Shown here: positions 8,280-16,168 of the stretch, piece after piece
Position numbering within the stretch: position 1 is the first letter of the stretch
How the letters are laid out: every line of letters begins with the position of its first letter
Assembly: GCA_030639305.1 (NCBI GenBank)
Contig: DAOWCY010000037.1
Location: forward strand, 1-43,733
Reading direction: 5' to 3'
DNA: 43,733 nt
Source: JAGLQA01 sp023135565
GTDB taxonomy: Bacteria > Acidobacteriota > Aminicenantia > UBA2199
Position numbers and translations under genes: made by a program
The notes under the pieces: generated by a model
Told to the model about the DNA's origin: nothing
Seen by the model: the letters and a program-made list of their open reading frames with translations, nothing else
Database searches by the model: none

Positions 8280-11200
8280 ATGAAACGAGCTATCTTAATT
8301 TTTCTTGTCTTGAGTCTGGTTGTCACGGGCCTGATGTCCGCGCCCGCGGCAAAAAACACGAAAGAAAAAAATTATAAATTAACACCGGGAACCTTCTCGG
8401 CTTTGAAATTCCGCAATACCGGCCCAGCCCTGACCTCGGGCCGGATCAGCGATATCGCTATACACCCCCAAAACCGCAGCGTCTGGTACATCGCCGTGGG
8501 CTCGGGCGGGGTGTGGAAAACTGTTAACGGCGGCACTACCTGGCAGCCGGTTTTCGATGACCAGCCCTCTTACTCCATCGGCTGCGTTACCATCGATCCC
8601 AATAACCCGGAAATCATCTGGGTAGGCAGCGGCGAAAACGTCAGCGGCCGCCACGTGGGTTTCGGCGACGGCATCTACAAAAGCTTAAACGGTGGCAAAA
8701 CCTGGCAAAATATGGGCCTGAAAAAATCGCAGCATATTTCAAAAATCCTAATAGACCCGGGAAATTCCCTGGTGATTTACGCGGCTTGCGAAGGCCCGCT
8801 GTGGTCGCCGGGCGGCCAGCGCGGCGTGTACAAAAGCAGCGACGGCGGCAAAAAATGGCAATTGTGCCTGAAAATCAGCAAAGATACAGGCGTTACAGAC
8901 ATCGCTTTCGAACCGGGCCATACGGACACCATCTACGCAGCCGCTTACCAGAGACGCCGCAGCGTGGCCGCTTTTATGGGCGGCGGCCCGGAATCGGGCA
9001 TCTACAAAACTAACGACAGCGGCAAAAATTGGCGGAAACTAACCGTGGGCCTTCCCAAAGGCCATATGGGACGAATCGGGCTGGCGGTTTCTCCGCAAAA
9101 ACCCAACGTAGTTTATGCCACCATCGAAGCCGGGCCTGAAGAGAAAGGCTTCTACCGTTCAGCGAACCGCGGCGAAAGCTGGGAAAAACGGGATAAATAC
9201 ATTAGTAACGGCACCGGCCCCCACTATTACCAGGAAATTTTCGCCGACCCGCACCGTTTCGACCGGGTGTATCAAATGGACGTGTGGATGCACGTTACCG
9301 AAAACGGCGGCAAAACTTTCCGCAAAGTGGGCGAAAATCACAAGCATTCGGATAACCACGCTTTGGCTTTCGACGTCCATGACCCCAACTACCTGCTGGC
9401 CGGTTGTGACGGCGGCGTGTACGAATCCCGGGACGCCGGCAAAACCTGGAAATTTTTCGCCAACCTGCCGCTGACGCAATTCTACAAGATGGCGTTGGAC
9501 AATGCGCTGCCTTTTTACAATGTTCACGGCGGCACCCAGGACAACGGCAGCCAGATGGGGCCGTCGCGCACCATCAATATCAACGGCATCATGAACCGCG
9601 ACTGGTTCTTTACTTTAGGAGCCGACGGTTATGCCTGCGCTATCGACCCGGAAAACCCCGATATTATTTTCGCTTCCTGGCAAGTGGGGCGCTTAGTACG
9701 TTTCGACAAGCGCAGCGGCGAACAGGTGGATATTCAACCGCAGCCCGGATTGGGCGCAGAGCCGCCGCGCTGGAACTGGGATTCGCCGCTGCTCCTCAGC
9801 CCCCATTCCCGCACCCGGATTTATTACGGTTCCCAACGGCTTTACCGCAGCGACGACCGCGGCGACACCTGGAGTGTAGTCAGCCCCGACCTGTCGCGAG
9901 GTATCTCCAGGTTGGAACAGGAGATCATGGGGCGCACCCGGAGCGTGGATGCGTTGTGGGATCATGATGCCATGTCCTATTTCGGCAATCTCACCGGCAT
10001 CACCGAATCGCCGCTGCAGGAAGGTTTGATCTACGCCGGCACCGACGACGGCCTGATCCAGGTCACCGCGGACGGCGGCAAACATTGGCGCAAAATCGAA
10101 AAACTGCCCGGCGTACCGAAATACTTTTTCGTTAACGACATCAAAGCCTCGCTTCATCATAAAGACACTGTTTTTGCCGCGGTAGATAATCACAAAACCG
10201 GGGATTTGCAGCCCTACTTAATGAAAAGCAGCGACCGCGGCCGCACCTGGACTTCTATCGTAGGCGACTTACCGCGGGGCCATATCGTCTGGGCCATCGA
10301 ACAGGATCACGTCAACCCGGACCTGCTTTTTACCGGCACCGAATTCGGCATCTTTTTTACTATAGACGGCGGCAGGCATTGGGTTCAACTGAAAGGCGGC
10401 ATGCCTCCTGTGCCTTTCCGCGACATCGAAATCCAGCGCCGGGAAAACGACTTAGTCGGCGCTTCCTTTGGGCGCGGATTTTTTATTTTAGACGACTACA
10501 GCCCCCTGCGGCACATAGAGCCGGGCACACTGGCCCGGGAAGCCGTACTTTTCCCGGTGAAAAAGGCGCTCTCTTTTAATTACCGCAGACCTTTCGAGTT
10601 AAAAGGCAAAGGTTTCCAGGGCGATGATTTTTACGTTGCCCCCAACCCGCCCTTCGGCGCGGTGATTACCTATTATTTGAAAGATTCGTTAAAATCCCGC
10701 AAAGAGCGCCGCCGGGACATGGAGAAAAAGTTAGTCGAACAGGGCAAACCGGTTTCGTTTCCCGGTTGGGATAGGATTCGCAAAGAAGACCGCGAAGACA
10801 AACCGGCTGTCATATTAACTATAAAAGACAAAGCCGGGAATGTGGTGCGCCGTTTGACCGGGCCTGTTTCTAAAGGCCTGCACCGTGTGGCCTGGGACCT
10901 GCGTTACCCGGTAGTTTATCCCACGGAAATCGAAGCCCGGAAAGACCTGGAAATTTGGGACGAGCCGCCTAAAGGAGTGCCGGTAGTGCCCGGTAGTTTC
11001 TCGGTTTCTCTAAGCAAACTGGTAGACGGCGTACCGACGCCTTTGGGTCAACCGCAAACTTTTGCGGTCGAATCTTTAGGTTTGCAGAGCCTGCCCGCCA
11101 AAGACAGGGCAGCGCTGCTGGCTTTCCAGCGCGAAGCTGGTGAATTGCAGCGGGCCATGATGGGTACGCGGCGAGCTGTCGGCGCGGCTCTCGATCAGAT

Positions 11201-11573
11201 GAAGTACATCGAGAAAGCTTTATTGGACACCCCAAAAGCCGGGCCGGAACTACGGGAGAAAGCCTGGAGTTTGAAGCAGCGTTTGTTATCGGCGCAAGCC
11301 CGATTGGTGGGCGACCGGACGCTTCGCAAGCGCAGCGAGCCTACTTCGCCGTCCTTGATGAGGAGGGTGAACATGCAGGTGTCTGCTAACACCGACATCA
11401 CCGGCACACACAAGCGGAACTATGAAATAGCCGCCGCCGAATTTGAGAAGTTGTTAGCAGGGATAAGACAGCTTATCGAAGTAGACATGAAGCGGTTGGC
11501 AGCGGAAATGGAAGCGGTTGGCGCGCCCTGGACGCCCGGGCGCGGCGTCCCTAAGTGGAAAAAAGACAGGTAA
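8280..11573 (+). CDS. Secreted VPS10/sortilin-like BNR (Asp-box) repeat protein
   Basis: About 1097 residues starting at ATG 8280, behind AGAGGTG. The frame extends upstream to 8217, but that would run through the promoter. A signal peptide occupies residues 1-~22. At least ten Asp-box-like motifs follow (NGGTTW, DGGKKW, DSGKNW, NRGESW, DAGKTW, DRGDTW, DGGKHW, DRGRTW, DGGRHW), which build one or two seven- to ten-bladed propellers as in sortilin/xyloglucanase-like proteins. The C-terminal ~300 residues contain a beta-rich segment and a helical segment. Such proteins are often annotated as glycosyl hydrolases, but no catalytic residues are evident, so binding or protein handling outside the inner membrane is equally likely. 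Confidence 0.85.
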   Translation: MKRAILIFLVLSLVVTGLMSAPAAKNTKEKNYKLTPGTFSALKFRNTGPALTSGRISDIAIHPQNRSVWYIAVGSGGVWKTVNGGTTWQPVFDDQPSYSIGCVTIDPNNPEIIWVGSGENVSGRHVGFGDGIYKSLNGGKTWQNMGLKKSQHISKILIDPGNSLVIYAACEGPLWSPGGQRGVYKSSDGGKKWQLCLKISKDTGVTDIAFEPGHTDTIYAAAYQRRRSVAAFMGGGPESGIYKTNDSGKNWRKLTVGLPKGHMGRIGLAVSPQKPNVVYATIEAGPEEKGFYRSANRGESWEKRDKYISNGTGPHYYQEIFADPHRFDRVYQMDVWMHVTENGGKTFRKVGENHKHSDNHALAFDVHDPNYLLAGCDGGVYESRDAGKTWKFFANLPLTQFYKMALDNALPFYNVHGGTQDNGSQMGPSRTININGIMNRDWFFTLGADGYACAIDPENPDIIFASWQVGRLVRFDKRSGEQVDIQPQPGLGAEPPRWNWDSPLLLSPHSRTRIYYGSQRLYRSDDRGDTWSVVSPDLSRGISRLEQEIMGRTRSVDALWDHDAMSYFGNLTGITESPLQEGLIYAGTDDGLIQVTADGGKHWRKIEKLPGVPKYFFVNDIKASLHHKDTVFAAVDNHKTGDLQPYLMKSSDRGRTWTSIVGDLPRGHIVWAIEQDHVNPDLLFTGTEFGIFFTIDGGRHWVQLKGGMPPVPFRDIEIQRRENDLVGASFGRGFFILDDYSPLRHIEPGTLAREAVLFPVKKALSFNYRRPFELKGKGFQGDDFYVAPNPPFGAVITYYLKDSLKSRKERRRDMEKKLVEQGKPVSFPGWDRIRKEDREDKPAVILTIKDKAGNVVRRLTGPVSKGLHRVAWDLRYPVVYPTEIEARKDLEIWDEPPKGVPVVPGSFSVSLSKLVDGVPTPLGQPQTFAVESLGLQSLPAKDRAALLAFQREAGELQRAMMGTRRAVGAALDQMKYIEKALLDTPKAGPELREKAWSLKQRLLSAQARLVGDRTLRKRSEPTSPSLMRRVNMQVSANTDITGTHKRNYEIAAAEFEKLLAGIRQLIEVDMKRLAAEMEAVGAPWTPGRGVPKWKKDR

Positions 11574-11577
11574 TAAA

Positions 11578-11709
11578 CATTGCCTCTGGAAATTTACCCT
11601 GGAAATGTGACATAGCTTCTCCAAACTTTGTTTGGAAATGATACAAGAATTGTCGAAATTTACTTTGGTTTTGTGACATAAACATTGAAAATTTGCTCTG
11701 GAAATGATA
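11578..11709. repeat. 33-bp tandem repeat, four copies
   Basis: Four consecutive 33-nt units. On the minus strand each translates to an 11-residue unit of the type (Y/S)HFQxKFxxx(M/L). Units 1 and 3 share TATCATTTCCA and units 2 and 4 share TCACA, giving a 66-nt super-period. Similarity is obvious in every frame, so this may be a DNA-level minisatellite rather than a gene. Confidence 0.8.
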
Positions 11710-11799
11710 CAAGCGGACGGCGTCCGCACCCTTTTTTAAGAAGCGCATCAATCCGGTACATTGAGTTATAGTGAGTTGTTTCGCGCTAAAACTGGCGGT

Positions 11800-11865
11800 A
11801 TTGTGCCGTTACATGGCGGTAATGATGAATCTGTTCGTCATATTTCACGACCCACCGTTAGGCGG
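11800..11865 (+). repeat. Left copy of ~66-bp imperfect inverted repeat
   Basis: The top strand runs from ATTGTGCCGTTACATGGCGG to CCCACCGTTAGGCGG. Read on the opposite strand, the copy at 14885-14951 matches at both ends (TTACATGGCGGTAATGA and CCCACCGTTAGGCGG), with a divergent middle. The pair bounds the methyltransferase/radical SAM island. Confidence 0.75.
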
Positions 11866-12278
11866 TTCTTTTCTCGGCCGCAGTCTCGGCAACAGCCTGT
11901 ATTATTCCAATTATTTGGATTATTTTGTATTAAAGTATACCATGAGATAGCACACTTACTGACGCAGTCAAAAAAAGCTGCTTCTATAAATCGCCGGAAA
12001 TCGGGGTAATCCAGAGAATATTTTACACCAAAAATGTCAACAAAAGCAAGCTAAACCGAACCGGTTTTTATCAAAAAAAGTATCCTCCCTTTAGTCCCAA
12101 ATTTCAACTCTTTTATAGAGATTTTTCTTAACAGTTCACCGATCAGGCAGCCACCCCCGGTCACCGGGAGCCCGGCCGAGTGTGCCGGTCGATTCCCTAA
12201 ATTTTTTCTATGGCGTCCTAAAAAGTCGGCGATCTACTGTTATCCTGAGAAAACTGTGGTCTACTCCCTTCTTATGAC
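11866..12278. other. Gene-poor gap upstream of the island promoter
   Basis: I find no convincing gene here. The stretch is AT-rich apart from a GC-rich patch at about 12148-12193 with small CCGGT/ACCGG and CCGG/CCGG stems. That patch lies upstream of the promoter at 12279, so it would not be in the downstream transcript. Confidence 0.5.
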
Positions 12279-12333
12279 TTGACAAATGGGGTATTTTATC
12301 CTATAGTACCCATATGGAAAAAACACAGTTTTC
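12249..12333. promoter_or_regulatory. 10-bp inverted repeat flanking the island promoter
   Basis: GAAAACTGTG at 12249-12258 and its exact complement CACAGTTTTC at 12324-12333 sit symmetrically around the -35/-10 region. This could be a split operator. A further CTGTGG occurs beside each arm. Regulatory function is inferred. Confidence 0.45.
12279..12307 (+). promoter_or_regulatory. Consensus-like sigma70 promoter of the island
   Basis: A perfect TTGACA (12279-12284), 17-nt spacer and TATAGT (12302-12307). An ATG follows 6 nt after the -10 box, so the predicted transcript would begin at or next to it. Confidence 0.8.
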
Positions 12334-12406
12334 CTGTGGAGCACGCGTGTCGTTTTCATCCGACTTTTCCTATCATTTAATTTTTAATTTCAGCCAGCAA
12401 GCTTAA
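12314..12406 (+). CDS. Possible 30-residue leaderless peptide (candidate precursor or coupling leader)
   Basis: ATG 12314 lies 6 nt after the -10 box and opens a 30-codon frame ending in TAA at 12404-12406, only 3 nt before the methyltransferase ATG. The peptide begins MEKTQFSCGARVSF and is rich in Ser, Phe and polar residues, with one Cys (residue 8). The methyltransferase start has no Shine-Dalgarno of its own, so translation of this ORF would explain how ribosomes reach it. Placed before a methyltransferase and a radical SAM enzyme, it could be a modified-peptide precursor or simply a leader. Homologues would decide. Confidence 0.4.
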   Translation: MEKTQFSCGARVSFSSDFSYHLIFNFSQQA

Positions 12407-12409
12407 ACC

Positions 12410-13426
12410 ATGGACTACAATAAAACACAAAAGCACCAAAGGGGCCGTTCTACACTCAGCACCTATTTAGGTATACTTAACGACTTTTGCCGCGACCGTC
12501 ATCATGGCCAACGCCGGTGGTCTAAGGGATTACGCGCGTTTATTAAAACTTTGGCCTATTATTTTCTATTCAGGCAGCGTGTTGATGAAAAGAATTACGC
12601 CGAGGAATATAACCACATTAGCCAAACCTATCATCGCTGGCTGCAGCTCATGGGAAAGCATACGAATAAAATCATTACTTTTGACTATTTACCCGAAACC
12701 CAATGCTCCTATTGCTTTCTCGATCTTGCTGCCGGAACCGGATATATCACTCGTAGAATCCTTGCCGAATGGGATTCGCTATCTAAGGGCGAGCTTTTGA
12801 TAACAGCAGCCGATATTTCGGAATCCATGTTGTCAATACTTCAGGCGCAGTGCTCAGATACTCGTGTAAGTGTTGTTAAAAAAGATGCGACTGCGTTTTT
12901 AAATGAATCCCGGCTGCCTCGTTATGACGCTATCTTTTTCGGTTGGGCATTGCCCTATTTTGAACACCGATCAATTTTAAATGCCATTGTAAAGCGCCTA
13001 AAGCCCGGTGGTATAGTGCATTGTATTTGCAATAGTCAAGGTACATTGAATCATATTGACTCTGTATTTATTGATGTTACGGTTAATCACCCTGATTTGC
13101 TCGTTAAGGTGCCCGGCATGAGTCTAAACCTTCCGGATGGTAAAGAAGGCCTTTCACAGTGGTTTCGTTCAAGTGGATTAATGCCGCTTATGCTTGGCGA
13201 AGGTAACGAGGAGGTTGAATTTGATCGTGCTGATGAGCTTTATCGATGGCTGTGTGAAACGGGAGCATTAGTCGGTACACGCGCGATGTTTAGTCATCAT
13301 GATATTGTTGAACCGTTGGTTATCGAACGCATCGAGCAGTTATTAGATGGAGGTAATGGCTATCGTATTAATCATCGTTTTGTATATGGCATTTTTCAAA
13401 AGAATCGTCTCAAAAAGGAGAAGTGA
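12410..13426 (+). CDS. Class I SAM-dependent methyltransferase
   Basis: The 338-residue protein has a Rossmann methyltransferase core. Motif I is DLAAGTG (105-111), and ITAADIS near 130 is the post-I acidic loop. A DAIFFGWALPYF segment and a RLKPGGIVHCI strand complete the UbiE/MenG-like pattern. About 90 N-terminal residues precede the core and are basic. A C-terminal half of unusual composition probably binds the acceptor, which is unknown. It starts 3 nt after the 30-codon ORF and overlaps the radical SAM gene by GTGA, so the pair is translationally coupled. Codons are more A/T-ending than in neighbouring genes, consistent with transfer. Confidence 0.82.
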   Translation: MDYNKTQKHQRGRSTLSTYLGILNDFCRDRHHGQRRWSKGLRAFIKTLAYYFLFRQRVDEKNYAEEYNHISQTYHRWLQLMGKHTNKIITFDYLPETQCSYCFLDLAAGTGYITRRILAEWDSLSKGELLITAADISESMLSILQAQCSDTRVSVVKKDATAFLNESRLPRYDAIFFGWALPYFEHRSILNAIVKRLKPGGIVHCICNSQGTLNHIDSVFIDVTVNHPDLLVKVPGMSLNLPDGKEGLSQWFRSSGLMPLMLGEGNEEVEFDRADELYRWLCETGALVGTRAMFSHHDIVEPLVIERIEQLLDGGNGYRINHRFVYGIFQKNRLKKEK

Positions 13427-14688
13427 CCGTGTATTCGTTAGTTAGACTTTTGCTGCATAAGCCAACGCGGTTGAGTTTATTCGATATCCACCGTCTTTTT
13501 ATGCGGGATGCGAATTATTCCATCACAAGAGGTATCGCTTTAGCCCGTCATATACTGAAACATGAAAAAATCATACGTTTTAACGGCAGCCATATTATAA
13601 GCTCATTTTTGCCGCCTATACCTTCTAAAGCGCTTCTATCCTTTATTCGAAGCGGGCAGCATGAAGACCGTCTTTTCAGTGACCTTATTAAAATTAGGCG
13701 TTCGGCTCCTTTATCGGTCTATTTATGTGTAACTGACCGCTGCAACTATCATTGTCAATATTGTAGTGCCGACTATGTTAGCGCCCGCAGTGATCCCAAT
13801 ACAGAGCAATGGAAAACTCTAATCCGGACCTTTCAAAATATGGGCACGGCAAATATTGGATTTACCGGTGGAGAGCCGCTTCTGCGAGAAGATATCGAAG
13901 CGATCATTGCCTCTGTGGATGATAGAAGCACAACGGTTTTGTTTACAAATGGCTTTGACTTAATACCGGAACGCGCTCGTTCTCTAAAACAAAGTGGATT
14001 ATTTGCCCTATCCATTAGCCTCGATTCCCATGACGCAGCAATTCATAATCGCCTTAAGGGGCATGCACAGGCCTTTGAAAAAGCTTGTGCAGCTATTGAA
14101 AACGCTGCCCGTGAAGGTTTTTATACCATTGTACAGGCTGTGATTTTCCAGGAAGAACTCGTACGTGAAAAAGTTTTAGCCTTATGTCGCCTGGCTGAAA
14201 AACTCGGCGCCCATGAAATTCGTATTCATCAGCCTACACCGAGTGGCCGTTTGCTCAATATGCCTGATGCTAATGGTATATTCTATACGGACCAGGACCG
14301 CGAGAAACTCTTTGCCATTCAAAAACAAGCCAATCGTGTTTTGGGGAAGAATTTTAAAGTAACCTCATTTCCCTTTACGGAGGGGGCCGGAAAGTTTGGT
14401 TGTACAGCGGGGCTATTCCATAGTTATGTCTCTGCATCGGGGGAGTTATTCCCTTGCGACTTTATTCCACTTTCCTTTGGGAATCTTTTCGAAGGTGATG
14501 CTGCGCGGAAGTGGCAGGATATGGCGGATGCCATAAAAAGGCCCAGGTCAGGTTGTTGGAGCACCACGCTAAAAGACAAGCTTACGCATACAGATCTTCC
14601 GCTGTCGAAGGAGAAAGCCATCAGGCTTTGTCAGGCAGAACAGCCGTCGAGCTTTCCTGGGATCTATCGAAAGTTTCATTTGGAATAA
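13423..14688 (+). CDS. Radical SAM protein with SPASM/twitch-like C-terminus
   Basis: A 421-residue radical SAM enzyme. CNYHCQYC supplies the CxxxCxxC ligands (Cys107, 111, 114) of the SAM-binding [4Fe-4S] cluster, and GGEP is at 149-152. The C-terminal region has Cys327 (GCTAG), Cys345 (FPCDF followed by SFGNLFEGD), Cys378 and Cys403, enough to hold one auxiliary cluster as in SPASM/twitch enzymes that modify peptides or cofactors. About 95 N-terminal residues before the barrel contain a PPIPS motif and may bind a partner. The start is GTG 13423 behind AAAGGAG, overlapping the methyltransferase stop. Substrate unknown; the linked methyltransferase and small ORF are the best clues. Confidence 0.85.
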   Translation: MTVYSLVRLLLHKPTRLSLFDIHRLFMRDANYSITRGIALARHILKHEKIIRFNGSHIISSFLPPIPSKALLSFIRSGQHEDRLFSDLIKIRRSAPLSVYLCVTDRCNYHCQYCSADYVSARSDPNTEQWKTLIRTFQNMGTANIGFTGGEPLLREDIEAIIASVDDRSTTVLFTNGFDLIPERARSLKQSGLFALSISLDSHDAAIHNRLKGHAQAFEKACAAIENAAREGFYTIVQAVIFQEELVREKVLALCRLAEKLGAHEIRIHQPTPSGRLLNMPDANGIFYTDQDREKLFAIQKQANRVLGKNFKVTSFPFTEGAGKFGCTAGLFHSYVSASGELFPCDFIPLSFGNLFEGDAARKWQDMADAIKRPRSGCWSTTLKDKLTHTDLPLSKEKAIRLCQAEQPSSFPGIYRKFHLE

Positions 14689-14825
14689 GACCATTGTTGT
14701 GTTTGTTTAATTATAACCCATGCAGGGGGCGCCGCCCCCCGCCGTCCGCTCCCGGTCGGGCGAAGGGAACATGAACTACCTGGAAAACAATTTTTCAAAA
14801 ACCGAATAGTTTTCCTTTGTAGGGG

Positions 14826-14854
14826 TTTAAAAAAAATATTAATAATGTTATAAT
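14826..14854 (+). promoter_or_regulatory. Likely promoter of the acyltransferase gene
   Basis: TTTAAA at 14826-14831, 17-nt spacer and a perfect TATAAT at 14849-14854. It would give a leader of about 120 nt that contains the hairpin at 14857-14882 and the right inverted-repeat copy. Confidence 0.5.
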
Positions 14855-14856
14855 TG

Positions 14857-14882
14857 TTTTTTCAAGACTAAACTTGAAAAAA
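14857..14882. promoter_or_regulatory. Perfect 10-bp stem hairpin in the acyltransferase leader
   Basis: TTTTTTCAAG, loop ACTAAA, CTTGAAAAAA. It lies at the predicted transcription start, so it could be an operator. Reading the bottom strand it also ends in a T-tract, so it may terminate leftward transcription. Confidence 0.5.
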
Positions 14883-14884
14883 AG

Positions 14885-14951
14885 CCGCCTAACGGTGGGA
14901 ATTTGAAATATATGCAACATGTTGTTCATTACCGCCATGTAATGGCATAAT
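14885..14951 (-). repeat. Right copy of ~66-bp imperfect inverted repeat
   Basis: This is the complement-oriented partner of 11800-11865. It carries an internal CATTAC...GTAATG stem, and each copy contains two CCGTTA/CCATTA...GGCGG sub-repeats. It lies just upstream of the acyltransferase start. Confidence 0.75.
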
Positions 14952-14981
14952 TGTTTTTTTCCAGGACTTGGAGTAAGATAT

Positions 14982-16052
14982 ATGCTGAAACTGTCTAAAA
15001 AAGAGATTCCAGGAAGAAAGAATTTGGTCTACTGGCTGGCCAAAGCCATTTTTACCTGGGGAAATAAGCACCTTGCGGAAGTTCATGTAGAGATGCCCGA
15101 TTCTGTAAGGGAGCTAAAGAAAAAGAACTCGGTTTTTCTTTATGGAGGGCTCCACAAAAGCCTGTGGGAAGCTTCCGGGATACTTATATCTATGCACCTG
15201 GAAAACCTACCCATCCCTTACCCGGGCATGGGTGACAACCTGGTTAAAGGCAAATTTTTCCAGTCCATGGCCCAAAAAATGGGACTGTTCCTGATAAAGA
15301 GAGCGACAACCAGGAGAGAAATAATCGAATCCGCCCGACACCTGAAAAACTATCTCATCAATCTTCTGGCCCACGGGATCGATGTACTGGCTTACCCGGA
15401 AGGGACCAGGACAAGCATACCCACTAAAGGAAGATATGGAGATTTTTTCCCTACTATGTTCGAGGCTGTGCTGGAATATGAAAAAAATAAAAACGAAATC
15501 TTAACGCAAAATCCAAATTTGATCAACTACGATTCCTATGTCATTCCTTTTAACATAGATTACTCAAAAGTGCGCGAAGACAGGGAGATTATAGAAGGAT
15601 CGAAGGGGAAACCCCGCACCCTTTATATAAAAGATACCCTTAAAATGCTAAAGCATATCGGCCCTGTTTATGTGAGCCTGGGCGACCCCATCAAAATCGC
15701 GGACAACCTGGATAAAAGACGCAAGGAACTCGCCGTTTATACCAGGGAGAGGTGTTTAGAACTGATAAAGATTTTACCGAAAAACATCGTTTCCTGTGCC
15801 ATTTTAGATGCCATCGCAGCGGGTAATACCGGCCCTGACGGAATCACCGCCAATATCAGCCGCAATATCGAGAAACTCGAAAGCCGCCGGCATTGTTTCC
15901 GCGAATTCAGTATCGACGACGATCCCCGCGATATTTTGGAAAAAGTAGCGCAAAAAGATAAAAGTTATCGAGATATCAACGAAAAAGATATAGAATTGTA
16001 CCGTTTATATGCCCGGTACATCGGTCATTACTTCGATGAAATTCCCGGATGA
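14982..16052 (+). CDS. PlsC-like lysophospholipid acyltransferase
   Basis: A 356-residue LPLAT/PlsC-family protein, inferred to transfer an acyl chain to a lysophospholipid or related acceptor at the inner membrane. Visible motifs are GGLHKSLWEASG (His58 and Glu63, an HX4E version of the usual HX4D), GLFLIKRATTRRE (block 2) and YPEGTRTS (139-145, the acceptor-binding EGTR block). VIPFNIDYSKV matches the fourth block. The C-terminal ~130 residues extend beyond the minimal domain. HX4E instead of HX4D is unusual and might change activity. The start is supported by GGAG about 10 nt upstream. No glycerolipid genes are adjacent. Confidence 0.8.
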   Translation: MLKLSKKEIPGRKNLVYWLAKAIFTWGNKHLAEVHVEMPDSVRELKKKNSVFLYGGLHKSLWEASGILISMHLENLPIPYPGMGDNLVKGKFFQSMAQKMGLFLIKRATTRREIIESARHLKNYLINLLAHGIDVLAYPEGTRTSIPTKGRYGDFFPTMFEAVLEYEKNKNEILTQNPNLINYDSYVIPFNIDYSKVREDREIIEGSKGKPRTLYIKDTLKMLKHIGPVYVSLGDPIKIADNLDKRRKELAVYTRERCLELIKILPKNIVSCAILDAIAAGNTGPDGITANISRNIEKLESRRHCFREFSIDDDPRDILEKVAQKDKSYRDINEKDIELYRLYARYIGHYFDEIPG

Positions 16053-16168
16053 ACGAAAGTTTAGAGCTTAAAGCTTAAAGTTGAAAAAATCTAAAACCCC
16101 GGAATTGAAACTATTTTTAAGCTTTGCACGTCTATAGATTATAAGTAATAGTAAAAGGTGAGAATACG

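Noticed and set aside
9693..10193. 166-residue minus-strand ORF inside the BNR gene
   Set aside because: Antisense shadow of a gene with strong motif support on the plus strand.
11551..11751. 66-residue minus-strand ORF with HFQxKF repeats as a gene
   Set aside because: The periodicity is seen in all frames, there is no ribosome site, and the C-terminal end runs into the BNR gene.
11800..11880. GTTAGGC sequence suggesting an integron attC site
   Set aside because: A matching RYYYAAC end and the long stem of an attC hairpin are missing, and no integrase is present.
12140..12200. GC-rich stems that might be a SAM-type riboswitch or tRNA fragment
   Set aside because: They lie upstream of the clear promoter at 12279, do not match a known riboswitch core that I can recall, and lack a cloverleaf or CCA end.
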